DNA of 64,000 bases from a bacterium (lineage in GTDB: Bacteria; Campylobacterota; Campylobacteria; Campylobacterales; Sulfurimonadaceae), in NCBI GenBank assembly GCA_018824305.1, contig JAHJGM010000019.1, positions 1-64,000 of the forward strand, read 5' to 3'. The notes under the pieces were generated by a model. The model worked only from the letters and a program-made list of their open reading frames with translations. It did not search any database and was not told the origin of the DNA. The translations under genes were made by a program, and so were the position numbers. Position 1 is the first letter of the stretch. Each line of letters opens with the position of its first letter. Of this stretch, positions 56,150 through 64,000 are shown piece by piece.

Positions 56150-57138
56150 TGAAACTGCTCCAATAGTCTGACATCTCCTTCAAATAACGAACGAAGGTCT
56201 CCGATATGATGTATAAGCATTGCAAAACGTTCAACACCTAGTCCAAATGCGTATCCGCTTACATCTTCATATTCAACCGCTTTAAATACGTTTGGATCGA
56301 CGATACCGCATCCCAAAACTTCCAACCATCCCGTATGTGAACATACACGACATCCCTCACCGTGACAGAAGATACAAGAGATATCTACTTCAGCCGAAGG
56401 TTCTGTAAACGGGAAAAAGCTTGGTCTAAAACGAACTTCCACCTCACCGAACATATATTTTAAAAAATCTTCTAATATATATTTTAGATTTGCAAAAGAT
56501 ACTTTCCCCGCATCATCTACAAGTAATCCCTCGACCTGATGAAACATCGGAGTGTGCGTCAGGTCGTAATCGCGTCTAAACACGGCACCGGGAGCTATCA
56601 TACGGATAGGCGGTTTTGTGTGAAGCATCGTTCTGATCTGAACAGGCGAAGTATGAGTACGTAAAAGCATCTCGTCTTTAAAATAAAACGTATCTTGCAT
56701 ATCGCGCGCAGGATGATACTTCGGAAGATTCAGTGCTTCAAAGTTATGAAAATCGTCCTCTACCATCGGTCCCGTCTCTACAGAAAAGTTCATCGATGAA
56801 AAGTACTCTACGATTCTGTCCATTGTCTCCATTACGGGATGCAGAGCACCTTTTCTTGATGTAGTAGAATACAAAGAGACATCAAGTGCTTCTGCTTTCA
56901 TCGCTTCTTGAAGTTCTTTTGTCTGAAGGATGATCTTTTGTTCGTTAAATAACGAAGTCAATTCACCTTTATGCGTATTTAGCTCTTTGGCAAATGATGC
57001 TTTTTCCTCATTGAGTACAGCTTTCATCTTTTCAAACTGTTCTGCTAAGATACCTTTTTTTCCAAAAATAGCTATTCGTATATTTTCTAAATCTTCAACA
57101 CTATTAGCTGATCTGATTTTTTCATACCACTCTTTCAA
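56146..57138 (-). CDS. pheS: Phenylalanyl-tRNA synthetase alpha chain
   Basis: 330 residues, class II synthetase catalytic chain. Motif 2 appears as [23 protein letters not shown] and motif 3 as [18 protein letters not shown]; the phenylalanine pocket residues lie in [16 protein letters not shown]. The only good start is TTG at 57138, seven bases after GGAG. A perfect TATAAT at 57169-57174 on the minus strand gives a short leader. First gene of the operon. Confidence 0.95.
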   Translation of the reverse strand: MKEWYEKIRSANSVEDLENIRIAIFGKKGILAEQFEKMKAVLNEEKASFAKELNTHKGELTSLFNEQKIILQTKELQEAMKAEALDVSLYSTTSRKGALHPVMETMDRIVEYFSSMNFSVETGPMVEDDFHNFEALNLPKYHPARDMQDTFYFKDEMLLRTHTSPVQIRTMLHTKPPIRMIAPGAVFRRDYDLTHTPMFHQVEGLLVDDAGKVSFANLKYILEDFLKYMFGEVEVRFRPSFFPFTEPSAEVDISCIFCHGEGCRVCSHTGWLEVLGCGIVDPNVFKAVEYEDVSGYAFGLGVERFAMLIHHIGDLRSLFEGDVRLLEQFQ

Positions 57139-57168
57139 ATAGAGTCTCCAGTAATTAATTTAAAAGCG

Positions 57169-57174
57169 ATTATA
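57169..57174 (-). promoter_or_regulatory. -10 element of the pheS operon
   Basis: TATAAT on the minus strand, 31 bases before the TTG start of pheS. No convincing -35 box. No leader peptide or attenuator-like hairpin is visible between it and pheS. Confidence 0.55.
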
Positions 57175-57243
57175 CAGAAATATCTATTACAAAAAGCTTC
57201 ATAAAGTCGCTCCTGCCCATTTTTAAAGTAAAAAAAATACATT

Positions 57244-57249
57244 TATGAT
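57244..57249 (+). promoter_or_regulatory. -10-like element of the HIT-family gene
   Basis: TATGAT, one mismatch from TATAAT, 46 bases before the HIT-family start codon, in an A/T-rich region; a second weaker match (TATTAT) is at 57257-57262. Confidence 0.35.
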
Positions 57250-57294
57250 AAAATCGTATTATGATTATTTTAATAATATAAAAAAGGTTATAAA

Positions 57295-57651
57295 ATGTGT
57301 TTATTTTGTAAAATCGTTGAAAAGAAAATCCCGGCTAATGTTGAACTAGAAAATGATAATTTTTTAGCATTCCATGATATAAATCCTAAGGCTCCCGTAC
57401 ATATACTTGCCATTCCAAAACACCACGTAGACAGTTTTAATGAAGTATCCGCTGAGACTATGAGCGGTATGACGACTTTTATACAAGAACTTACAAAAAA
57501 ACTCGGCATAGATAAAAGCGGCTATAGAGTGATTACAAATGTCGGTGAAAACGGCGGACAGGAAGTAAAACATCTTCATTGGCATGTTCTCGGCGGTTCA
57601 AAACTAAAATGGGATCATCTTTCAGACGCAGACCCTAAAGACTTTTTTTAA
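57295..57651 (+). CDS. HIT-family purine nucleoside phosphoramidase-like protein
   Basis: 118 residues of the HinT branch of the histidine triad family. CLFCKI at the N-terminus gives a CxxC pair, AIPKHHVDS is the conserved middle strand, and the active-site triad is HLHWHVLGG near residue 100. ATG at 57295 follows AAAGGT. Divergent from pheS, an arrangement also found in Campylobacter (HIT gene beside pheS). Confidence 0.92.
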   Translation: MCLFCKIVEKKIPANVELENDNFLAFHDINPKAPVHILAIPKHHVDSFNEVSAETMSGMTTFIQELTKKLGIDKSGYRVITNVGENGGQEVKHLHWHVLGGSKLKWDHLSDADPKDFF

Positions 57652-57660
57652 AGATGAAAA

Positions 57661-58866
57661 ATGCTTAAAAAAACATTACTAGTTCTAGCACTTATCTCTC
57701 TTGCCGAGGGAGAAACTTTCAAAGAGTTTCAACAAAAGCAGATGCAGCAAGAAAGTGCCGATAAACAGGAGTTCTATACATATAAAAAAGCTCAGGAAGA
57801 TGCTTTTGAAGAGTATAAAAAAGCACAATTAAAAGCTTTTGACGACTATAAAAAAGAGTTGGGTGTTTACTGGAGCGATCCAAAGATCTCCACTCAAAAA
57901 GAGTGGCTAGCCTATACTCCCGATAAAAAGACAAGAACAGATGTAGATTTTGAAAAAAATACGATCACTGTACAAACAATCGCTTCATCGCCTGAAGACG
58001 CGAAAGAAAAATTAAAAGATGCTCTTGCAAAAGCAGTGACCGTTGATAATAAAACCGTTCAAGAGACCGATCCTCTTGAAAAGATATTGGCTAAGATCAA
58101 AAAACCGATAGGTGTCGTTGACGCTCCTGTGACAAATGAGCCAATTCTTTCCAATGTCATATTTGACACAAAACCGACTAAAAACAGTGTGGCACAATAC
58201 GTGAACGACAATGTTAAAAACAGTAATATAGAAGTAGTACAATCAAAAATAGAGGGTTCAAACGTATATAGTCTCAAGATCGAGATGCCATCAGATTCTA
58301 TGCAGAAAAAATCTAAACAGTATTACGAAGATGTAAAGAACTACGCTTCTAAAGAGAATCTGAATGTTCCTCTTGTTTTTGCGATCATGCAGACTGAAAG
58401 CTGTTTCAATCCAAGAGCCAAATCATACATACCTGCATTTGGACTTATGCAGATCGTTCCTAGCAGTGCAGGAATGGATGCATACAACTATCTTTATAAT
58501 GAAAGAAAACTCGTTTCATCTAGTTATCTTTATAACAGCACAAACAATATAAAAATGGGAAGTGCTTACTTGCATATTTTATATTTCAAATATTTAAAAG
58601 AGATCAAAAATCCCACCAGCAGACTCTATTGCACGATCGCTGCCTATAATACAGGAGCCGGCAATATAGCATGGGCATTTAACAGAAATAAGAATCTATC
58701 AAGCAAACAAAAATACTCTATGAGTTATGCGGCAGATGATATAAATTCCATCTCTTCAGATCAAGTCTATAACAAACTTTTAAAAGATCTGAGATTTGAC
58801 GAACCAAAACTTTATTTGAAAAATGTATCAAAACGAATGGTCGCTTATAGTAAGGTTTACGAGTAA
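57661..58866 (+). CDS. MltC-like membrane-bound lytic murein transglycosylase
   Basis: 401 residues. A signal peptide (MLKKTLLVLALISLAEG) lacks a lipobox Cys, so the protein is probably soluble in the periplasm. A repeated coiled segment (YKKAQEDAFEEYKKAQLKAFDDYKK, split here in the reader's mind as three AFxxYKK units) covers about 40-66. Residues 70-215 match the MltC-type N-terminal domain (VDFEKNTITVQT). The SLT domain starts near 235 with catalytic Glu246 in IMQTESCFNP, then AFGLMQIVPSSAG and CTIAAYNTGAGN. Encoded 9 bases after the HIT-family gene. Confidence 0.87.
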   Translation: MLKKTLLVLALISLAEGETFKEFQQKQMQQESADKQEFYTYKKAQEDAFEEYKKAQLKAFDDYKKELGVYWSDPKISTQKEWLAYTPDKKTRTDVDFEKNTITVQTIASSPEDAKEKLKDALAKAVTVDNKTVQETDPLEKILAKIKKPIGVVDAPVTNEPILSNVIFDTKPTKNSVAQYVNDNVKNSNIEVVQSKIEGSNVYSLKIEMPSDSMQKKSKQYYEDVKNYASKENLNVPLVFAIMQTESCFNPRAKSYIPAFGLMQIVPSSAGMDAYNYLYNERKLVSSSYLYNSTNNIKMGSAYLHILYFKYLKEIKNPTSRLYCTIAAYNTGAGNIAWAFNRNKNLSSKQKYSMSYAADDINSISSDQVYNKLLKDLRFDEPKLYLKNVSKRMVAYSKVYE

Positions 58867-58884
58867 GGAGAGATTTCTCCTTAC
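58863..58884. terminator. Hairpin between convergent lytic transglycosylase and osmC-like genes
   Basis: Perfect 9-base inverted repeat GTAAGGAGA / TCTCCTTAC with a GATT loop, beginning at the last base before the stop codon's TAA. Its right arm runs straight into a TTACATGTAA palindrome (58881-58890). Its place between two converging genes fits a bidirectional terminator, though T runs are short. Confidence 0.62.
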
Positions 58885-58896
58885 ATGTAAGAAGTT

Positions 58897-59361
58897 TTAT
58901 TGCGGACAGCTCTCTATTTCGCCCATATCTATCTTCGTACCACCGCCTGATATCATAGACTCATTCTCTCTGATAATCTTTCCGTTATGGATAATCGTAT
59001 AACTTATCTTGACGCTGTCGCGGATAGTGTTTATAGTCGAGCAGTAAGTCTCCAGTGATGCCATAACAAAACGTGCGGCCATAGTATCGTCCGCATCCGA
59101 GTCAAAACTATATGTCAGATGAAGAGTATTGAATTTACGCGGAAAATCATCATTTCTGACGACATCGCCCTCAATACTAAGATTTTTTACCGTCTTGCCC
59201 TGATTTTTCGGGATCATAACGACATCCGTTGCACTACATGTGATGATACCGCTTAAAAAATACTCAATAGGACTGATCTCTGGGCAATCGATTATAAAGC
59301 TATTTTTCTCTGTTTTAGCTTCAAATTTCATACCATCTTTGTGTGTGACGACTACTTTCAT
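58897..59361 (-). CDS. OsmC/Ohr-family protein
   Basis: 154 residues with the OsmC fold layout: N-terminal beta sheet, then SPIEYFLSGIITCSATDVVMI with the first redox Cys (about residue 42) and the second in ASLETYCSTINTI (about 107). Members reduce organic peroxides with these two cysteines. The gene starts 2 bases after the argH stop, suggesting co-transcription with argH. Substrate not known. Confidence 0.85.
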   Translation of the reverse strand: MKVVVTHKDGMKFEAKTEKNSFIIDCPEISPIEYFLSGIITCSATDVVMIPKNQGKTVKNLSIEGDVVRNDDFPRKFNTLHLTYSFDSDADDTMAARFVMASLETYCSTINTIRDSVKISYTIIHNGKIIRENESMISGGGTKIDMGEIESCPQ

Positions 59362-59363
59362 GA

Positions 59364-60746
59364 CTATTTCTCCAAAAGATAATTTTTAAAATATGTCAGC
59401 TGCTCCAGCGTACCTTTTGTAGAGGTCCCGCCCTGTGAAACTCTTGCATTCATCGAGTTCTTGATAGATAATTTTTCTATAACGTCGCTTTTGATTCTAT
59501 TATCTATTTTTTCTAGTTCTTCATATGCAATATCGCTTAAGTCTATACGAAGTTCTTCGCTTTTTGCAACAGCTTTTCCTGTGATGAAGTGTGCTTCTCT
59601 AAAAGGGATACCACATCTTTCTACAAGATAATCAGCCAGATCAGTTGCACTCAAATGCCCTACTTTACAAGCTTGGTGCATATTGTCCACTTTTATATCC
59701 ATAGTTTTAAGTGCTTCTTTTAGTATCTCTAAAGATATCTCGGCCGTTTCTACTGCATCAAAGACACCCTCTTTATCCTCTTGTGTGTCTTTGTTGTACG
59801 CAAGAGGAAGACCTTTCATAACTGTTAAAAGTCCCATCAATGAACCGTAAACACGACCTGTCTTTCCGCGTAAAAGCTCAGGAACATCCGGGTTTTTCTT
59901 TTGAGGCATAATCGATGAACCTGTAGAATACTCGTCACTGAGTTCGACAAACTTAAACTCATAACTCGACCACATTACAAGCTCTTCGCTCAAACGAGAG
60001 ATATGCATCATCATCGTAGAGATATTAAAAAGGATCTCTAGGGCGAAATCACGGTCACTGACCGTGTCCAAACAGTTCACACTCACTGAATCAAAACCTA
60101 AAAGTTCTGCCGTTACGCTACGGTCTATATTGTGAGGTGTCCCTGCAAGTGCAGCACATCCAAGAGGAGATACATTGTTACGTCTGTATGAGTCTTCAAA
60201 TCTCTCGATATCGCGTTTAAACATAGAGACATACGCTAACAGGTGAAAAGCGAAATTGATCGGCTGAGCGTGTTGAAGGTGTGTCATTCCAGGTAAAAGT
60301 GTCTCAGTATGATTTTCTGCGATATCAACCAAAACAGCCATCACTTTTTTGATCGCAACGGATATCTCTTTATTTTTACGTAAAACATATCGTCTAAAAT
60401 CAACAGCGACTTGGTCATTTCTGCTTCTTGCGGTATGAAGTTTCTTACCGGCATCGCCGATAAGAGCAGTCAATCTTTTTTCAATCCCCATATGAAGATC
60501 TTCATCGCTGATCTTCCACTCAAATTCACCGGATTCTATCTCATCTCTTATCTGATTTAATCCGCTTATAATAGAATCTAATTCATCTTTTGTTAAAATT
60601 GATTGTTTTTGAAGCATCGTAGCATGGGCAATAGAGCCTTCGATATCTTCACGGTATAGTTTTCTGTCAAACATGATTGAAGCATTAAAATCATCCAGTA
60701 AAGATGACGCACCCTTACTAAAACGACCAGACCACATCTTATCCAT
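59364..60746 (-). CDS. argH: Argininosuccinate lyase
   Basis: Last step of arginine biosynthesis. 460 residues, typical length. Conserved parts: [20 protein letters not shown] at the start, [15 protein letters not shown] near 110, [17 protein letters not shown] with the catalytic His near 155, and the superfamily signature [19 protein letters not shown] near 275. ATG at 60746 follows TTTGGAGATAT. No other arg gene is close. Confidence 0.96.
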   Translation of the reverse strand: MDKMWSGRFSKGASSLLDDFNASIMFDRKLYREDIEGSIAHATMLQKQSILTKDELDSIISGLNQIRDEIESGEFEWKISDEDLHMGIEKRLTALIGDAGKKLHTARSRNDQVAVDFRRYVLRKNKEISVAIKKVMAVLVDIAENHTETLLPGMTHLQHAQPINFAFHLLAYVSMFKRDIERFEDSYRRNNVSPLGCAALAGTPHNIDRSVTAELLGFDSVSVNCLDTVSDRDFALEILFNISTMMMHISRLSEELVMWSSYEFKFVELSDEYSTGSSIMPQKKNPDVPELLRGKTGRVYGSLMGLLTVMKGLPLAYNKDTQEDKEGVFDAVETAEISLEILKEALKTMDIKVDNMHQACKVGHLSATDLADYLVERCGIPFREAHFITGKAVAKSEELRIDLSDIAYEELEKIDNRIKSDVIEKLSIKNSMNARVSQGGTSTKGTLEQLTYFKNYLLEK

Positions 60747-60856
60747 AATATCTCCAAAGTAAAAAAGTTTCGAATTTTAACTTAAGTTAATGTAAGTTTC
60801 GCTTAGAAAAAAGCGTTATGAGAGAAGTGAGATAACCTAAAAAAGATTACATCACA

Positions 60857-61195
60857 TTAATTGCAAGCTGGAACTTTACCACTGTCTTTTGCATATTCTA
60901 CAAGAAAATCTTTAAGGTGTTTTGCTTTTTTTTGAAATTTATCACTGTTAAAATATTCCCAAGAGTCTTTTGCTTTATCACTTTTTAGATGCAGGTCTGC
61001 TAGTTCAGCACCTTTATCTTTAAGCATTTTCTTCCATGTTCTCATATTTTTTGATGCGGCAATAGCTTGCCCGCCACCATGGCAATGACGACACTCTTTC
61101 ACATACACTCTCTGTCCTTTATAAACAGCAGCTTCGGACGTTACCTGAGTAATAAAAAAAACTGAAATTATGTAAAATATTATTTTATTCACCAC
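60857..61195 (-). CDS. Small c-type cytochrome
   Basis: 112 residues: signal peptide (about 1-23), then one heme-attachment motif CRHCH near residue 35 followed by GGG, and a helical C-terminus ending KVPACN with an extra Cys. No Met clearly placed as the sixth ligand. The start is one of two adjacent GTG codons (61195, 61192) after AAGGAA. Probably a periplasmic electron carrier; partner unknown. It stands alone between argH and the ubiD-like gene. Confidence 0.82.
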   Translation of the reverse strand: MVNKIIFYIISVFFITQVTSEAAVYKGQRVYVKECRHCHGGGQAIAASKNMRTWKKMLKDKGAELADLHLKSDKAKDSWEYFNSDKFQKKAKHLKDFLVEYAKDSGKVPACN

Positions 61196-61281
61196 GTATT
61201 CCTTATAAAATAGAATTACCTATATTACATCAGCTTTTATAATAACTACCTTATACTAAAAGTATCACATTTATTTAATTT

Positions 61282-63096
61282 TTAAATCTGATACTTTTTG
61301 TACGATTGTTCATCCAAAGTCCATAGTTTACGAGCTTTTAAACTATCTATCACACTTTGTGTACATTCTACGTCACCGGGCCATTCTCTAGTAAATCCGT
61401 CTAAAATATTTTTGTTTGTACCGTCTAGGCCGACCATAGACTCGGATATGAAAATATCGCGTGTCGCATCGATATTGTTAGCCACTCTCCAGATAAGCAT
61501 ATAGGCATTTGAAATATCATTTTTTTCCTCATCCACAAAGACGACAATGCGTATATTTGCGCTTAAAGCGATAAGAGCATTAAAGCACTCTTTCATATTC
61601 CTTGTTTTTTTTACCGAAACAACAGAGATAGGGTTCTTTGTATGTCGCATATATTGCTGCAATCCTCTAATCTCCGGACATACACTCTGAGCCTGCTTTA
61701 AAAGTTCTTCATCACCTAGAAGTTGCGGTGCATTCACGATGTTTGCAGCAGTGACATCGATCCCGAGTTTTCCACCCACAAGTGCTTCTGGAGATGAGTG
61801 GTCTAGTGCATCCATGACACCTTCTGTAATAAACAGACGTTTTGGATCAAATCTGTTAAGTACATACGTCGCTAAAGCATCATAGTTTGTAAGTTTTGGC
61901 GCGGCCGCATCTAAAAATATAGCATGTTTGACAAAACTCATCTGTCCTGAACCCCAAAACAGGTGCATAAACTGTCTTGCATGACCCTTATAGAGTGTCT
62001 GCATCTTTGCAAGTATCAGATTGTGGAACACACCGTTTTCAGGCATATGATAATCTATAAGATCAGGCGCATTTGTTTTTAAAAGAGGTAAAAAGATCCG
62101 CTCAGTCGCCCATCCCATATATTTGTCTTCCAAAGGCGGTTTTCCCACAACTGTAGCAAGATACACAGGATCTTTTTTAGTGGTAATAGCGCTTACTTCC
62201 ATAAACGGGTATTTCTCTTTTAATGTGTAATATCCGGTATGATCGCCAAAAGGTCCTTCTATCTTAAATTCTGCAGTCTCGACCCACCCCTCTATAACAT
62301 AATCCACATCATGAGGTATATAAAGCGGTGTCGTCAAAGAAGAAACAAGTTTTGCAGGCTCTTTCTTTATGAGACCATATAAAAGTAGTTCATTCACACC
62401 ATAAGGCAGAGGTGCCGTTGCACACCATGTATATAAAGGGTCTCCACCGATTGCGATAGTAACCGGCATCTTCTTACCTGCTTTTTGGTATTGGTCAAAA
62501 AAGTGAGATGAGTCTTTATGAATCTGCCAGTGCATACCCAGATGTTTTTTATCATACACCTGTAGTCTGTACATCCCAAGATTTACCATCTCCCCGTCTA
62601 AACTCTGAGTATAGACCTGTCCCATTGTGATGAAAGGTCCACCATCCTCTTCCCAAGTTGTTAGGATTGGAAGTCTATACAGGTCAATATCGTCATTAAA
62701 ATACTTGATTTTTTGACATTCCCCCTCTCCTTTTAAACGTTTTGGAAAGATATTTTTCAATGCAAAAAGTTCACCTAACATCGATATCTTCGCTTTAAAC
62801 CCGCTTGGCGGTTTCATATGCAATAGCTTTGTTATCTCGTCTGCCACTGATTCGATCGGTCTACCAAAAAGAAGTTCGCATCTTTTATATGAACCGAAAA
62901 TATTCATTAAAACAGGAGTATCGAACTCCACTCCGTTTTTTGAGTCAACAGGATGTGTAAAAAGCAAAGCTTTACCGCCATCTTTTTTCTTTACTTCAGC
63001 GTAAGCAAGATGAGGGATCTCTAAATATATATCAACTTTTTCATTGATAATCGTAAGCTGATTTTCTCTTCTAAGTAACTCTATTGTTTTTTGCAT
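61282..63096 (-). CDS. ubiD: UbiD-family decarboxylase, probably menaquinone biosynthesis
   Basis: 604 residues of the prenylated-FMN-dependent UbiD family. Conserved parts include KGEGECQKIKYFNDDIDLYRLPI, GGPFITMGQVYTQ, MHWQIHKDSSHFF, the EGPFGDHTGYY stretch and IFLDAAAPKLTNYD. Campylobacterota make menaquinone by the futalosine route, in which a UbiD-type enzyme decarboxylates a late intermediate, so that role is likely. It lies 67 bases downstream of hemC, as in Campylobacter. Confidence 0.88.
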   Translation of the reverse strand: MQKTIELLRRENQLTIINEKVDIYLEIPHLAYAEVKKKDGGKALLFTHPVDSKNGVEFDTPVLMNIFGSYKRCELLFGRPIESVADEITKLLHMKPPSGFKAKISMLGELFALKNIFPKRLKGEGECQKIKYFNDDIDLYRLPILTTWEEDGGPFITMGQVYTQSLDGEMVNLGMYRLQVYDKKHLGMHWQIHKDSSHFFDQYQKAGKKMPVTIAIGGDPLYTWCATAPLPYGVNELLLYGLIKKEPAKLVSSLTTPLYIPHDVDYVIEGWVETAEFKIEGPFGDHTGYYTLKEKYPFMEVSAITTKKDPVYLATVVGKPPLEDKYMGWATERIFLPLLKTNAPDLIDYHMPENGVFHNLILAKMQTLYKGHARQFMHLFWGSGQMSFVKHAIFLDAAAPKLTNYDALATYVLNRFDPKRLFITEGVMDALDHSSPEALVGGKLGIDVTAANIVNAPQLLGDEELLKQAQSVCPEIRGLQQYMRHTKNPISVVSVKKTRNMKECFNALIALSANIRIVVFVDEEKNDISNAYMLIWRVANNIDATRDIFISESMVGLDGTNKNILDGFTREWPGDVECTQSVIDSLKARKLWTLDEQSYKKYQI

Positions 63097-63122
63097 TCTT
63101 TCTCTTTATGGTGTTGAACTCT

Positions 63123-63142
63123 TCTCCCTGCATGTAGGGAGA
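63123..63142. terminator. Hairpin between hemC and the ubiD-like gene
   Basis: Perfect 7-base arms TCTCCCT / AGGGAGA with the loop GCATGT. It is 22 bases past the hemC stop and lacks a T run on the minus strand, so it may attenuate or stabilise the transcript instead of ending it. The loop holds part of the recurring CATGT motif. Confidence 0.4.
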
Positions 63143-63163
63143 TTTGATGTGGCGGTTTAATTG

Positions 63164-64000
63164 TTATAGCGTGGAGACTATGTTGGATGCCATAACTTCT
63201 GCACGGACTAAAAGCTCTTTGGCACCTTTGTTTATCAAATCTTGACCTATCTCTCTACCGATAGTCCTGTAATCCGATACTTTTGCTGTCATATCTTCTC
63301 TTAATATCTCAGAACCATCAGGTAAACCTAAGATCACTTTTATAGAGATATCTTCACCCTTTACTACGGCATTGACACCTATAGGCACTTGACATCCACC
63401 ATCTAATGAATCGACAAAATCTCTCTCAACCGTCGTTGCTATCATCGTAGAATCATCTTGCAGTCTGCTTACTATCTTGATCACTTCAGGATCATTGATA
63501 GCTTCTATACCTAATGCGCCCTGCCCCATCGATGGAACCATCTCATCTAATGAAATAGGATAGACATATTTCACGGAATCTGTAAAACCTAAACGGTTTA
63601 TACCCGCAGATGCTAAAATGATAGCATCAAAATCACCGTTTTTAAGTTTTTTGATACGTGTATCTACATTTCCGCGTAGATCTTTAATAACTAGATCAGG
63701 GCGCAGGCGCTCTATCTGCATTCTGCGTCTTAGTGATGATGTCCCAACTACTGCACCTTTTGGAAGTGCTTCTATACTTTCATATTTTTCACTTAAAAGT
63801 GCATCTCTTGAATCTTCACGCTCCGTAATAGCAGCAAGCACAAAACCCTCAGGAAGCTCTGTCGGTACATCTTTTAAAGAGTGTACTGCGATTTGGGCCT
63901 CGCCGCGCTGCATAGCTTCTTCCAGCTCTTTTAAAAACAGACCCTTACCGCCTATTTGAGAAAGAGCTTTATCCAATATTCTGTCGCCTGTCGTTACTAT
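63164..64000 (-). CDS. hemC: Porphobilinogen deaminase (5' end beyond window)
   Basis: Heme pathway enzyme joining four porphobilinogens. The frame is open to the window edge and starts mid-protein with IVTTGDRILDKALSQIGGKG, so about 40 N-terminal residues are missing. Present are KGLFLKELEEAM, AVHSLKDVPTELPEGF, GTSSLRRRMQIERLRPD, the LRGNVDTRIKKL segment and the dipyrromethane-cofactor Cys in SLDGGCQVPIGVNA. An internal TTG at 63976 should not be taken as the start. Confidence 0.94.
   Translation of the reverse strand: MVTTGDRILDKALSQIGGKGLFLKELEEAMQRGEAQIAVHSLKDVPTELPEGFVLAAITEREDSRDALLSEKYESIEALPKGAVVGTSSLRRRMQIERLRPDLVIKDLRGNVDTRIKKLKNGDFDAIILASAGINRLGFTDSVKYVYPISLDEMVPSMGQGALGIEAINDPEVIKIVSRLQDDSTMIATTVERDFVDSLDGGCQVPIGVNAVVKGEDISIKVILGLPDGSEILREDMTAKVSDYRTIGREIGQDLINKGAKELLVRAEVMASNIVSTL

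Noticed and set aside
60800-60815. Small hairpin CGCTT/AAGCG between cytochrome c and argH
   Set aside because: Five-base stem with an A-rich loop and no proper T run; too weak to call a terminator.
1-64000. tRNA, rRNA, CRISPR, insertion sequence or prophage
   Set aside because: No cloverleaf-like sequence ending in CCA context, no repeat-spacer pattern, no transposase or phage-like protein was seen.

Overview
The window looks like chromosomal DNA of a free-living, respiring member of the Campylobacterota (Epsilonproteobacteria), most like Sulfurimonas or a close relative. The reasons are AT-rich codon use, the blocks pheS-pheT-aroA-ispH, rpsA-hypothetical-serA and hemC-ubiD (arrangements I know from Campylobacter and relatives), PAS kinases with an HQWRQP phospho-site, many chemoreceptors, and a UbiD-family decarboxylase. 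The genus is inference. I saw no rRNA, tRNA, CRISPR array, insertion sequence or prophage.

Layout. 0-5.5 kb (+): a tolC/hlyD/RND efflux operon whose inner-membrane pump is encoded as two half-genes. 5.6-9.7 kb (+): a chemoreceptor with a c-type heme motif in its sensor domain, then a four-PAS soluble histidine kinase. 9.7-22.65 kb (-): a tightly packed run of 14 genes (truncated globin, TonB, two substrate-binding proteins, two TonB-dependent receptors, FecCD-type permease and ATPase, an unlisted 38-codon small gene, a luciferase-like monooxygenase, a TiaS-like protein, a four-Cys small protein, a membrane protein and a methyltransferase). Upstream is a near-perfect ModE-type operator, and the next gene upstream encodes ModE. 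I read this as a ModE-controlled outer-membrane-to-cytoplasm uptake system for molybdate, tungstate or a chelate of them. This is the strongest candidate for an undescribed system.

23.8-27.5 kb (-): serA, a small anchored protein and rpsA. 27.7-32.8 kb (+): phosphoglucomutase, a Usp-like protein and a P-type ATPase resembling the Na,K-ATPase class. 32.8-51.5 kb (-): a 13-gene run starting with chemotaxis genes (CheV, a CetB-like PAS protein, a CZB chemoreceptor) and continuing into glycogen metabolism (phosphorylase-like protein, PfkA, nucleotidyltransferase/mutase fusion, two GH57 enzymes, GalT, two glycogen synthases, glucokinase, branching enzyme). This ~24 kb lies between rpsA and ispH, which are neighbours in Campylobacter, so it looks like an insertion into an ancestral operon. 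Two glycogen proteins lack canonical catalytic elements: the PLP lysine of the phosphorylase and the phosphoserine loop of the mutase domain.

51.6-57.1 kb (-): ispH, aroA, pheT, pheS. 57.3-58.9 kb (+): a HIT protein and an MltC-like lytic transglycosylase. 58.9-64 kb (-): OsmC-like protein, argH, a small cytochrome c, a UbiD-family decarboxylase, and hemC cut by the window edge. A short palindrome, TACATGTA, recurs across the window in genes, in all reading frames, and beside hairpins. No gene-free stretch exceeds about 190 bases.
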